Assembly (NCBI GenBank): GCA_964603125.1
Contig: CAZRUA010000072.1
Location: 1 to 18,706, forward strand
Length of the DNA stretch: 18,706 bases
From: CAZRUA01 sp964603125
Lineage (GTDB): Bacteria; Bacteroidota; Bacteroidia; B-17B0; Aurantibacillaceae
Reading direction: 5' to 3'
Shown here: piece by piece, positions 1-6,697 of the stretch
Numbering within the stretch: position 1 is the first letter of the stretch
Layout of the letters: each line of letters opens with the position of its first letter
Notes under the pieces: model-generated
The model's database searches: none
The model's input: only the letters and a program-made list of their open reading frames with translations
Told to the model about the DNA's origin: nothing
Made by a program: the position numbers and the translations under genes

Positions 1-90
1 CCAGGGCAATAACCATCGCAATTGCCAGACGATTGGGGATTTTGTGAGTAAGTTAAAGCTATATGGACCACAAAAAGTAATAAGTTCAAA
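1..90. other. window edge, no secure gene
   Basis: Two plus-strand reading frames run in from the left edge. One ends at a TGA at 45-47 and its last residues read RAITIAIARRLGIL; the other stays open to a TAA at 146-148 and would overlap the end of the minus-strand gene at 91. The first tail vaguely resembles the arginine-rich C-terminus of some transposases, but 14 residues are too few to name a family. I cannot decide whether either is a real gene end. Confidence 0.2.
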
Positions 91-294
91 TCAATTTATA
101 GTGATTGTTGTTAATATCAAAATCAGAAAGCAACCTAGACCTAAGTAAGCGAATAATAAAAGGTCCTTAACGGGAAAGTTTAATATTTTTAAACTAGGAT
201 TTTCTTTGGCTTTATTTTTAATTGATATTATTGCAATAATCATTACTAAAATGCTTATACTGTAATTGATAAGTTCGGGGATATTTATTTTCAT
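91..294 (-). CDS. small two-helix membrane protein, unknown function
   Basis: A 67-residue protein with two hydrophobic stretches, about residues 8-24 and 44-64. They are joined by a short basic, polar loop (KNKAKENPSLK), so it is probably an inner-membrane hairpin protein. No catalytic or binding motif is visible and I do not recognise a family. It lies 45 bp downstream of another small membrane protein gene on the same strand, so the two may be co-transcribed. There is no clear -7 box directly upstream. The absence of an in-frame stop over a strongly hydrophobic, well-patterned sequence supports a real gene, but its small size keeps confidence moderate. Confidence 0.55.
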   Translation of the reverse strand: MKINIPELINYSISILVMIIAIISIKNKAKENPSLKILNFPVKDLLLFAYLGLGCFLILILTTITIN

Positions 295-339
295 AAGTGT
301 ATTGCTAGATTGGAAATTCTATTAATTTATAATTTTTGG

Positions 340-843
340 CTATATTTTTGATTTAATCAGTTTAAATGCCTTTTCATAGCTCCTTCCGGAATAGTGAAAA
401 CTAAATTTCTTGATTTTCGATTCTCTTAAATCATCCAAATACTCGATATTTATTTCTGCCAACGGCATTTCATTTTTAGATCTATTGTATCGGTTTGTTC
501 TTAATTTAGTAGCTATTGAAACAACAAGTGTTTGACCCGCATTTTGAGTTTGATTGTGAATATGAAAATCAAATTTTATTACTTCCTTAAAATAAAAAAC
601 TGAATCTACTGTCATCATTTTGCCAAGGAAATTTGAATAACGAATTATAAATCTGTCATCAAATACAAGAATGTGATAGTTCATTTCTGTGGCACGTATC
701 AATGTTATTAAGCCTAAAACAATAATAACCATGTAATGTAGACCTATAAAATAGCCAAACACAGTTATTAGAAACAAAAATGAGATGGTAATATATTCAA
801 ATACATTCGGCGAAGCCTGAAATATTTTTTTATGTGAGCGCAT
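340..843 (-). CDS. membrane-anchored protein with PH-like cytoplasmic part, unknown function
   Basis: A 167-residue protein. Residues about 18-50 form two closely spaced transmembrane helices with almost no loop. The remaining ~115 residues are soluble and alternate short beta-type stretches (YHILVFDDRFIIRY, KEVIKFDFHI, TLVVSIAT) before a C-terminal helix. Two N-terminal helices followed by a small beta domain resemble the bacterial PH-like (bPH) membrane proteins, but I assign this only by shape. No enzymatic residues are evident. The gene starts 33 bp after the oxyR stop on the same strand, so it could be read through from oxyR, and the two-helix protein gene follows it. Whether these small proteins have any role in oxidative stress cannot be told. 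Confidence 0.65.
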   Translation of the reverse strand: MRSHKKIFQASPNVFEYITISFLFLITVFGYFIGLHYMVIIVLGLITLIRATEMNYHILVFDDRFIIRYSNFLGKMMTVDSVFYFKEVIKFDFHIHNQTQNAGQTLVVSIATKLRTNRYNRSKNEMPLAEINIEYLDDLRESKIKKFSFHYSGRSYEKAFKLIKSKI

Positions 844-876
844 TAACTTTACTAAAGTAATAAAAATGTCAACAAA

Positions 877-1806
877 CTACCTCCATTTGATTCGCTTAAA
901 TTTTCTCATTTTCTTAAACTGCTCGGGTACAGCGTTTACAATAGATTCGTGCAAATGTTCAATTAAAGCTTCTTTGGTAAAACTGGTATGTACAATGATG
1001 CTAATTTCTCTAATGGGTTCCGGTGATTTGAAACGCTTTACATTTTTGCTACGTTCTTCTTTTTTTACAGAAAGTTCGGGCACCAAGGTATAACCCATGC
1101 CTTGTTTAACCAACTCTTTCATGGCTTCAATAGAGCCGCTTTCGTATTCAAATCCTTTGGTTTTCTTTTTCTTATTGTTATGGCAAATGGCCAAGGTTTG
1201 CTCTCTAAAGCAATGCCCTTCTTCCATTAGTAACATTTCACTGCTGTCTAAATCACTTTGTTTTATTTCCTTGTGATTATTTAGATTATGATTTTCGGGT
1301 AAGTAAAGCAAAAAGGGTTCGTTAAACAAAGGAAGCTCTCTAATTGAGCTTACACTCAACGGAGTCACCACTAACCCTAAATCAATGGTTCCTTTATTTA
1401 TACCAGCAATGATATGTTCGGTTTGAAGTTCTTTAATTTTAAGTTTTGTTTTGGGATGTGTTTTTACAAACTGGGCAATAAATAAAGGGAGCAGGTAAGG
1501 TGCTAGCGTTGGTATAATACCAATAGTAAATTCACCTTCCAATGACTCAATTTCATCGCTTACAAAGGCTTTTAGGTAGTTTACCTCTCGCAAAATTTGC
1601 CTTGCTTTGCTTAGTATTTGTTCGCCAACAGGTGTAGGTTGCAAGGGCTTGCTGTTTCTGTCAAATATTTTAACACCTATTTCCGCTTCTAGTTTCTGAA
1701 TCAGCATTGTTAATGTAGGTTGGGTTACATAACAGCTTTCAGCTGCTTTCACAAAATGACGATGATTGTCTAAAGCGATGATGTATTCTAATTGTTGTAA
1801 TGTCAT
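877..1806 (-). CDS. oxyR: hydrogen-peroxide sensing LysR-type regulator OxyR
   Basis: A 309-residue LysR-family transcription factor, the usual length for OxyR. Residues 1-60 form the winged helix-turn-helix (FVKAAESCYVTQPTLTMLIQKLE); from about residue 90 comes the periplasmic-binding-protein-like sensor domain. The segment GHCFREQTLAIC places cysteines at 199 and 208, the same numbers as the redox pair of Escherichia coli OxyR. In that protein peroxide drives a 199-208 disulfide that converts it to an activator. Here the gene is divergent from ahpC with 102 bp between them, the classic arrangement in which OxyR controls the neighbouring peroxidase and often itself. The ATG start is right for the family: MTLQQLEYIIAL begins at the first helix. 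A perfect TAnnTTTG box lies 16 bp upstream. Confidence 0.95.
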   Translation of the reverse strand: MTLQQLEYIIALDNHRHFVKAAESCYVTQPTLTMLIQKLEAEIGVKIFDRNSKPLQPTPVGEQILSKARQILREVNYLKAFVSDEIESLEGEFTIGIIPTLAPYLLPLFIAQFVKTHPKTKLKIKELQTEHIIAGINKGTIDLGLVVTPLSVSSIRELPLFNEPFLLYLPENHNLNNHKEIKQSDLDSSEMLLMEEGHCFREQTLAICHNNKKKKTKGFEYESGSIEAMKELVKQGMGYTLVPELSVKKEERSKNVKRFKSPEPIREISIIVHTSFTKEALIEHLHESIVNAVPEQFKKMRKFKRIKWR

Positions 1807-1822
1807 ATCAATTAAATTTATA

Positions 1823-1830
1823 CAAATATA
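1823..1830 (-). promoter_or_regulatory. candidate -7 box of oxyR
   Basis: The minus strand reads TATATTTG, a perfect match to the Bacteroidota -7 consensus TAnnTTTG, ending 16 bp before the oxyR ATG. No matching TTTG -33 element is found at the usual distance. The region upstream (1831-1865) is an AT-rich stretch that would hold the OxyR operator shared with ahpC; within it ATATT (1832-1836) and AATAT (1853-1857) form a weak dyad. I cannot delimit the operator more precisely. Confidence 0.45.
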
Positions 1831-1841
1831 AATATTATTGA

Positions 1842-1873
1842 TTTGATTGATGAATATAATCTTCTCAATTTTG
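1842..1873 (+). promoter_or_regulatory. candidate promoter of ahpCD
   Basis: TTTG at 1842-1845 is followed after 20 bp by CAATTTTG at 1866-1873, seven of eight positions of the -7 consensus TAnnTTTG counting the two free positions. This gives a start site near 1880 and a leader of about 30 bases before the ahpC ATG. The -33-like TTTG falls inside the AT-rich block between the divergent -7 boxes, where an activator such as OxyR would sit. Confidence 0.4.
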
Positions 1874-1908
1874 TACCGTCAAATTATTAATCAATTAAAA
1901 TATAAAAA

Positions 1909-2463
1909 ATGGAAAATAGAGTAATTAGCATTGGAAGTGTATTTCCAACGTTTGAAAAAACAGCTGTTGTATCAATTCAAAAAGGGAAAGAATTTGAAAC
2001 AATAAGTAATAAAATCCATACAGCACAAGGTAAATGGATGGTTATGTTTTGGTGGCCAAAGGATTTTACGTTTGTATGCCCAACGGAAATAGCTGAGTTT
2101 AATAAAAACAATGAAGAGTTTAAGGATAGAGATGCTGTTTTGATTGGGGCGTCAACTGATTCTGAATTTGTTCATGCAGCTTGGAGAAATAATCACAATG
2201 ATTTAAAAGATCTTAAATTCCCTATGTTGGCAGATACCTCAAAATCTTTAGCTGAACAATTAGGTATTTTGGAAGCGAATGAAAAGGTAGCTTACCGTGC
2301 TACTTTTATTGTTGATCCGCAAGGCATTATTCGTTGGGTTAGTGTATATGATTTAAGTGTAGGAAGAAGTGTTGATGAAGTATTGCGTGTGTTAGATGCG
2401 TTACAAACAGATGAGTTATGCCCATGTAACTGGGAAAAAGGAGAAGAAACTATTAAAGCTTAA
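1909..2463 (+). CDS. ahpC: three-cysteine alkyl hydroperoxide reductase (2-Cys peroxiredoxin)
   Basis: A 184-residue peroxiredoxin that reduces hydrogen peroxide, organic hydroperoxides and possibly peroxynitrite in the cytoplasm. The active-site signature is complete: P50, T54 and the peroxidatic Cys57 in WPKDFTFVCPTE, with Arg130 as the second active-site arginine. The C-terminus reads ELCPCNW, so two candidate resolving cysteines lie at 171 and 173. That CxC tail is the hallmark of the mycobacterial-type AhpC (equivalent to Cys174 and Cys176 there) and differs from the enterobacterial AhpC that pairs with the flavoprotein AhpF. The ahpD gene follows after 10 bp, so the two form an operon, and oxyR diverges upstream. 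No ahpF is present in the window. The ATG at 1909 is the natural family start. Confidence 0.95.
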   Translation: MENRVISIGSVFPTFEKTAVVSIQKGKEFETISNKIHTAQGKWMVMFWWPKDFTFVCPTEIAEFNKNNEEFKDRDAVLIGASTDSEFVHAAWRNNHNDLKDLKFPMLADTSKSLAEQLGILEANEKVAYRATFIVDPQGIIRWVSVYDLSVGRSVDEVLRVLDALQTDELCPCNWEKGEETIKA

Positions 2464-2473
2464 TTTAAACAGG

Positions 2474-3064
2474 ATGGAAACAACAATTAAAAGCGAAGCA
2501 GCGATTGAATTAGTGAATTTATTTAATCTGCCTTCGGATTACGAGAATTCAACATTGAATTTACTTTCGAAAACAGATTCAAAGTATTTACGTGATTTAA
2601 AAATGAATGTAAGAAGTGTTTTGAAAAGTGAGCATATTAACGAGAAAGAGACTCATCTATTGGCTTTGGCGGCTTCGTCAAATGAAGGGAATAAAGCACT
2701 TGTGAAGTTTTTTGCAGAGAAAAGCAAAGAACTTGGTGCTACTGATGAAGAGATTTCTGAAGCAATTGCTTGCGCTTCTTTATTAAGTAGTAATAACGTT
2801 TTGTATCGATTTAGGCATTTTACAGGTAAGGAAAAGTACCAACAACTGCCTGCCCGATTGAGAATGAACATTATGATGAATCCTGTTAATGGGAAAGAGT
2901 TTTTTGAGTTAATCAGTTTGGCAATAAGTGCAATTAACGGATGCGAAATGTGTGTAAATGCGCATGAACATTCTTTGATTGATTTGGGTACAAGCGAAGA
3001 ACGAATTTTTGATGCGATAAAGCTTTCAGCCGTAATCGTATCTTGTTCTAAAATTGTGTACTAA
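2474..3064 (+). CDS. ahpD: AhpD-like peroxidase, carboxymuconolactone decarboxylase family
   Basis: A 196-residue all-alpha protein of the AhpD/CMD family. In mycobacteria AhpD is the partner that passes electrons to AhpC and also has weak peroxidase activity. The catalytic set is intact: CEMCVNAHEHS gives Cys157 and Cys160 of the CxxC, and His164 four residues on. Glu145, twelve residues before the first Cys, matches the known proton-relay Glu118 of the Mycobacterium tuberculosis enzyme. I chose the ATG at 2474: the open frame extends 26 codons upstream, but those codons overlap ahpC out of frame and encode a lysine-rich non-homologous stretch, while 2474 lies 10 bp after the ahpC stop with AGG just before it. 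The electron donor to AhpD is not encoded here. Confidence 0.93.
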   Translation: METTIKSEAAIELVNLFNLPSDYENSTLNLLSKTDSKYLRDLKMNVRSVLKSEHINEKETHLLALAASSNEGNKALVKFFAEKSKELGATDEEISEAIACASLLSSNNVLYRFRHFTGKEKYQQLPARLRMNIMMNPVNGKEFFELISLAISAINGCEMCVNAHEHSLIDLGTSEERIFDAIKLSAVIVSCSKIVY

Positions 3065-3075
3065 GTATAATATAA

Positions 3076-3120
3076 AAAGATTGTCTAATATGGCTTTTAA
3101 TGCTGTATTAGGCAATCTTT
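3076..3120. terminator. shared terminator of ahpCD and the convergent secreted-protein gene
   Basis: A 15-bp stem (3076-3090 with 3106-3120, one G-T pair) encloses a 15-base loop that can itself pair weakly. On the minus strand the stem is followed by TTTTTATATT, a good U-tract, and its first two bases are the start of the TAA stop of the gene at 3119. On the plus strand only TTT follows, 12 bp after ahpD ends. It probably works best for the minus strand but can serve both. Confidence 0.8.
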
Positions 3121-3664
3121 AATGATTAAAAATTCTTTTACTCGGTACTACTTTTTTAAGTTTTCTTTTGTCTATGAAGGATTCTAAATCGTCGTAGTTT
3201 ATTTCTACATCATAGCCCACAGAGTTGCATGTGGGAAGAACTGCATGCCTTAATATTATTTTTATTTCTTTAAGGGAATCTTTGTCGAGGTTTTTAAATG
3301 AATTGGAACTAACTCTTTCGGGCAGCCAACAAGGGCAACAGCCGGAATTTTTAGCTAAAGTGTCTATTATATAGTTGGTATAATGAGTTCCATCTTGCGA
3401 ATAAAGTAAATTAAACGTTGTATAGGTTTCGCCTGAATAAATTTCGGGACTGATAAAAGCACTTTTGAAGTGTAATTGTGAGTAAAGTAGTATAGAAGTT
3501 TTATTTTGTGCGAATTCCAGCGTATTTCCTGTAATAATCGATTTTTTATCAATTATTCGTTGCAATAAGGTATCCTTATTTTCGTTGGCTTTGCGCAATA
3601 TAGTTTGACTTTTTATGGATATGCTAAATAGCAAAACCAATAAGAGGAATAGTTTGCTTTTCAT
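3119..3664 (-). CDS. small exported protein of unknown function
   Basis: A 181-residue protein. Starting at the ATG at 3664 gives an ideal signal peptide: MKSKLFLLLVLLFSISIKSQ, cleaved near residues 18-20. The open frame allows a start 27 bases earlier (3691), but a perfect -7 box at 3689-3696 would put the transcript start at about 3682, inside that extension, which favours 3664. The mature part holds a compact cysteine cluster, SGCCPCWLPE, plus one further cysteine (LPTCNS). It has no T9SS C-terminal domain, so it is probably periplasmic or attached by other means. I recognise no family. The gene diverges from the system 1 sensor kinase gene across a shared direct repeat, so it may be controlled by that system. 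Confidence 0.7.
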   Translation of the reverse strand: MKSKLFLLLVLLFSISIKSQTILRKANENKDTLLQRIIDKKSIITGNTLEFAQNKTSILLYSQLHFKSAFISPEIYSGETYTTFNLLYSQDGTHYTNYIIDTLAKNSGCCPCWLPERVSSNSFKNLDKDSLKEIKIILRHAVLPTCNSVGYDVEINYDDLESFIDKRKLKKVVPSKRIFNH

Positions 3665-3688
3665 AAGTTGTATCATTTTGTTTTCACA

Positions 3689-3696
3689 CAAATTTA
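3689..3696 (-). promoter_or_regulatory. -7 box of the exported-protein gene
   Basis: The minus strand reads TAAATTTG, a perfect match to TAnnTTTG, 24 bp before the ATG at 3664. It lies 24 bp from the near edge of the direct repeat at 3721-3757. Confidence 0.5.
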
Positions 3697-3720
3697 GATG
3701 TTAGGCCAGTTTAACTCTAA

Positions 3721-3757
3721 TTAAACTTAGTGAAATGGCTGTTAGACTGGGTGAAAT
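3721..3757. promoter_or_regulatory. 16-bp direct repeat, candidate LytTR operator of system 1
   Basis: TTAAACTTAGTGAAAT (3721-3736) and TTAGACTGGGTGAAAT (3742-3757) agree at 13 of 16 positions with a period of 21 bp, two helical turns, as expected for a tandem LytTR dimer site. A weaker third copy may start at 3701 (10 of 16 matches). The repeat sits midway between two divergent perfect -7 boxes, 24 bp from the minus-strand box and 25 bp from the plus-strand box. There is no sequence likeness to the system 2 element. Binding by the regulator at 5879 is inferred. Confidence 0.5.
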
Positions 3758-3782
3758 ATTTTTTTATTGGCACTATCTTCGT

Positions 3783-3790
3783 TAAGTTTG
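3783..3790 (+). promoter_or_regulatory. -7 box of the system 1 kinase-regulator operon
   Basis: TAAGTTTG is a perfect TAnnTTTG match. No TTTG lies at the -33 distance, which suits an activator-dependent promoter. It ends only 7 bp before the kinase ATG, so the transcript would be nearly leaderless if that ATG is used. Confidence 0.45.
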
Positions 3791-3797
3791 TACTGTA

Positions 3798-5876
3798 ATG
3801 TTGAATAGGTATAAATATGTGATTTTAGTGCTTGCTGTTTTGGTAACTGCAAAGAATTTTGCTCAAAATTCTATTAGCAATACCAGTTCCATGCAACAAA
3901 CTAATTCCTCAAATATTCAATCTCAGGAATTTCTATTTGTAAATAAGGCTGGGAATGATAGAATAGATCAGTATTTGGATTCAGCGGAGATCTTTTCAAA
4001 GAAAAATCCTTTGTTGGCTATTGAATACATAAACAAAGCCATAGAACAAAGTTTGATCAAAAACGATAAAAACAAGCAAGCTAAGGCTTATGCTGTTTTG
4101 GGTGATATTCAACAAAATATGAATCAAAACGATTTGGCTGCGCAGAATTACAATAATAGCATCAATATCTATAACAAAATTAATCAAGTACAATCTTCTA
4201 ATAAGAACAACAAAACAAACCTTAATTTAATTTATAAGCGTTTAGCAACGTGCTATTTGAACTTGAAAAATTATTCGGATGCAATTACTGCTATTAACAA
4301 GTCTATACAGCTAACTACATTGGAGAGTGAGTTGTGTGATGGAAAGCGGGTTTTAGCTGATATATATTTACAACAAAACAAAGTGAGTGAAGCACAAGAT
4401 ATTTTAAACACAGTTTTGCTAAGCGAACAAAAAAGTAAAAATGTGGAAGGTGAAGCAAAGACTTATTTTATTTTAGGGAAGCTATCAGAAAAGGAAGGGA
4501 ATGAAACGCTTGCTATTTCTAATTATGAGAAAGCAAAGGAATTAGCAGAAAAGAATAAATTGAATGGTATTTTAATTCAAATAAATGATGCCTTAGCCGC
4601 TTTGTATAGAAAGAAAAATGACATTGCGAATGAAATTTTGGTCCGGAATTCAAGTGTTACCTTGAATAACACAAATATGGATAATTTGAACAATGCGGTA
4701 CAAAAAATGGAGATTGGAAATGCTTATTTGAACAACAACCAAATTCAAATGGCCGAAAATTTCTTTACTTGGAGTGCAACAGATGCAAATGTTTGTTCAG
4801 GAACGATTACTGCAATAGGAAATACAGTTAATGCTGGTACTTATACTTGGAGTGTTGTCTTAGAAGGAAATGCTGAATCCTACAAAAAACTTGCATTTGA
4901 ATATTTAAAATTGGGCGATAAAAATAAGGCGAAACAGTATTTTACAAAGTACGCTAACTTACAAGATTCTATTAAAAATGTGAAACAGCGTGAAATAGAT
5001 GAAGCTATTAAGTTAAGCGCTAAAATGGGCGAGAACCAGCAGCGAATGAACCTTTTGGAGAAGGAGCGAGAGTTGAATGCTAAATCAATAGAAATATTGG
5101 AAAAGGATAAGGTTTTAAAAGACGGTGAAATAGGATTTCGAAATATTATTATTATCTCACTTGTGATAGCAATGTGTGTTATGGGTTTTGCCGTGTTTAT
5201 GATTATGAAAAGTTCGCGTGAAAAGAAGAAGGCAAATCAGTTACTTGCTCTTAAGTCATTACGTGGACAAATGAATCCGCATTTTATTTTTAATGCGCTT
5301 AACTCGGTTAATCATTATGTTTCTCAAAATGATGAGCGATTGGCAAATCGCTATTTGAGTGATTTTTCGAAGCTGATGCGTTTGGTAATGGATAGTTCAA
5401 AACATGATTATATTGAACTGAATGATGAAATTGAAACTTTGAAATTGTACTTGCAACTCGAGCATTCCCGCTTTAGTGATAAGTTTGATTACACTTGCAC
5501 AGTTGCTGATGAATTGAAGAATAGTGACTTTGAAGTTCCTCCAATGCTTATCCAGCCTTATATAGAGAACGCGGTATGGCATGGCTTACGTTACATGAAT
5601 AGCAAGGGGAAACTGGATCTGAATTTTGTTATCTACGAAGGAAATTTAAAGGTTATTATTAAAGATAATGGGATTGGTAGGAAGAAATCAGGTGAGTTAA
5701 AAACGGCAAATCAATTGAAGCAAAACTCACTGGGCATGCAGAATATTGAAAGCAGAATTAAAGTGATGAATGAATTATTTAAAACAAATATTCAAGTAAG
5801 TATTTCTGATGCATATCCAAACGAGGAAAACTGCGGTACAAAAGTAGAATTAATTATACCACCTAAAAATATATAG
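3798..5876 (+). CDS. TPR-containing sensor histidine kinase, LytS/YehU-type (system 1)
   Basis: A 692-residue membrane sensor kinase. Order: signal peptide (1-22, ending NFAQ); a periplasmic tetratricopeptide array (about 50-395); a charged coiled-coil (about 400-445); one transmembrane helix (449-471); a His_kinase domain with the phospho-acceptor His495 in QMNPHFIFNALN; and an ATPase domain with the N-box IQPYIENAVWHG (Asn591), DNGIG (623-627) and the terminal GTK (680-682). It should autophosphorylate and pass the phosphate to the regulator encoded 2 bp downstream. The ligand is unknown; TPR arrays usually bind peptides or proteins. Residues 326-351 are a Thr/Ser/Gly/Asn-rich insert, unlike the surrounding helices and bounded by a 10-bp DNA repeat. 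The ATG at 3798 gives the only good signal peptide. Confidence 0.92.
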   Translation: MLNRYKYVILVLAVLVTAKNFAQNSISNTSSMQQTNSSNIQSQEFLFVNKAGNDRIDQYLDSAEIFSKKNPLLAIEYINKAIEQSLIKNDKNKQAKAYAVLGDIQQNMNQNDLAAQNYNNSINIYNKINQVQSSNKNNKTNLNLIYKRLATCYLNLKNYSDAITAINKSIQLTTLESELCDGKRVLADIYLQQNKVSEAQDILNTVLLSEQKSKNVEGEAKTYFILGKLSEKEGNETLAISNYEKAKELAEKNKLNGILIQINDALAALYRKKNDIANEILVRNSSVTLNNTNMDNLNNAVQKMEIGNAYLNNNQIQMAENFFTWSATDANVCSGTITAIGNTVNAGTYTWSVVLEGNAESYKKLAFEYLKLGDKNKAKQYFTKYANLQDSIKNVKQREIDEAIKLSAKMGENQQRMNLLEKERELNAKSIEILEKDKVLKDGEIGFRNIIIISLVIAMCVMGFAVFMIMKSSREKKKANQLLALKSLRGQMNPHFIFNALNSVNHYVSQNDERLANRYLSDFSKLMRLVMDSSKHDYIELNDEIETLKLYLQLEHSRFSDKFDYTCTVADELKNSDFEVPPMLIQPYIENAVWHGLRYMNSKGKLDLNFVIYEGNLKVIIKDNGIGRKKSGELKTANQLKQNSLGMQNIESRIKVMNELFKTNIQVSISDAYPNEENCGTKVELIIPPKNI
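4767..4854 (+). repeat. 10-bp direct repeat bounding an odd in-frame segment in the kinase gene
   Basis: ACTTGGAGTG occurs at 4767-4776 and again at 4845-4854, a distance of 78 bp or exactly 26 codons. The bounded segment codes for residues in the style of Ig-like adhesins (VCSGT, GTYTWS), while both flanks read as TPR helices. Removing one repeat plus the segment would leave a continuous frame. Confidence 0.6.
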
Positions 5877-5878
5877 TT

Positions 5879-6625
5879 ATGATAAAGGCTGTAATTATTG
5901 ATGATGAACAAACAAGTAGAGATATATTGCGAAATTATATTTCTAAGTATTGTAAGGATGTAAGCATTGAAGGTGAAGCGGAAAACATAAGTATAGGATA
6001 CGAATTAATCAATAAGGTAAGTCCTGATTTGGTTTTCTTAGATGTGGAAATGCCTAAAGGAAATGGTTTTGATTTGTTGGAAAAATTTGAAGACATAAAT
6101 TTTGAAACAATTTTTGTTACAGCCTTTGATAACTATGCAATACAAGCTTTTAATTATAGTGCAGCACATTATATTTTAAAACCTGTGAGTATTGATGAGT
6201 TAGTTGCAGCGGTTGAAAAGATCAAAAAGATAAAAGCTAAGGAGGAAGGTTCGGTTCAAACCAAGGTGTTAATGGAAAACATTAAACCTGAGAATAAATT
6301 GAATCAAAAGATTGTTTTACCCACACAAGATGGTTTTGAAGTTGTTCAAATGCAAGATGTGGTGCATTGCGAGGCATACGACAATTTTACTAATTTCTAT
6401 TTCTTAAATCGCCCTAAAATGATGATTTGTCGTACCTTAAAGTACTACGAAGAATTACTGAATGATATGGGCTTTTTGCGTGTTCACAAATCGCACTTAA
6501 TCAATGTTAATCATGTAGTTAAGTATAATAAAGGTAAAGGCGGACAAGTAACTATGAGTGATAAAACAATGATTGATGTTTCGCCAAACAAAAAAGAAGA
6601 TTTTATGAAAGTGTTTAAGGTTTAG
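5879..6625 (+). CDS. LytTR-family response regulator (system 1)
   Basis: A 248-residue DNA-binding response regulator. The receiver domain (1-120) has the acidic pair Asp8-Asp9, the phospho-acceptor Asp55 in LVFLDVEMP, Thr81 and the conserved Lys101 before proline. The LytTR domain fills about 150-248 and shows the typical features: a central EAYDNFTNFY strand, RTLKYYEELL, and FLRVHKSHLINVNHV near the end. LytTR proteins bind tandem repeats spaced about two helical turns apart. The ATG lies 2 bp after the kinase stop, so expression is coupled to it. Its targets cannot be proven; the direct repeat between the kinase gene and the divergent exported-protein gene is the best candidate, which would mean autoregulation. 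Confidence 0.94.
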   Translation: MIKAVIIDDEQTSRDILRNYISKYCKDVSIEGEAENISIGYELINKVSPDLVFLDVEMPKGNGFDLLEKFEDINFETIFVTAFDNYAIQAFNYSAAHYILKPVSIDELVAAVEKIKKIKAKEEGSVQTKVLMENIKPENKLNQKIVLPTQDGFEVVQMQDVVHCEAYDNFTNFYFLNRPKMMICRTLKYYEELLNDMGFLRVHKSHLINVNHVVKYNKGKGGQVTMSDKTMIDVSPNKKEDFMKVFKV

Positions 6626-6654
6626 TGTTATTAAACGAAATTTAATTAATAAAA

Positions 6655-6680
6655 AAGGCTGCTCTTTTGGGAGCAGCCTT
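6655..6680 (-). terminator. intrinsic terminator of the beta-helix/LamG gene
   Basis: A perfect 10-bp GC-rich stem, AAGGCTGCTC with GAGCAGCCTT, and a 6-base loop. On the minus strand it is followed by a TTTT run, 18 bp beyond the stop of the gene at 6698. The plus-strand operon also ends just before it (6625), but the U-tract on that side is poor, so it serves the minus strand best. Confidence 0.85.
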
Positions 6681-6697
6681 AAATAAATGGGGATTAT

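Noticed and set aside
1..47. Tail of an IS110-like transposase
   Set aside because: Only 14 residues are visible, with an arginine-rich pattern that is not specific; kept as an unresolved window edge.
866..1093. Plus-strand open frame antisense to oxyR
   Set aside because: It lies across the strongly supported 3' end of oxyR and has no recognisable protein pattern; it is a shadow.
2396..2473. N-terminal extension of AhpD overlapping the end of ahpC
   Set aside because: The 26 extra residues are a lysine-rich frame-shifted reading of the ahpC tail. The ATG at 2474 has a normal position after the ahpC stop and gives the family length.
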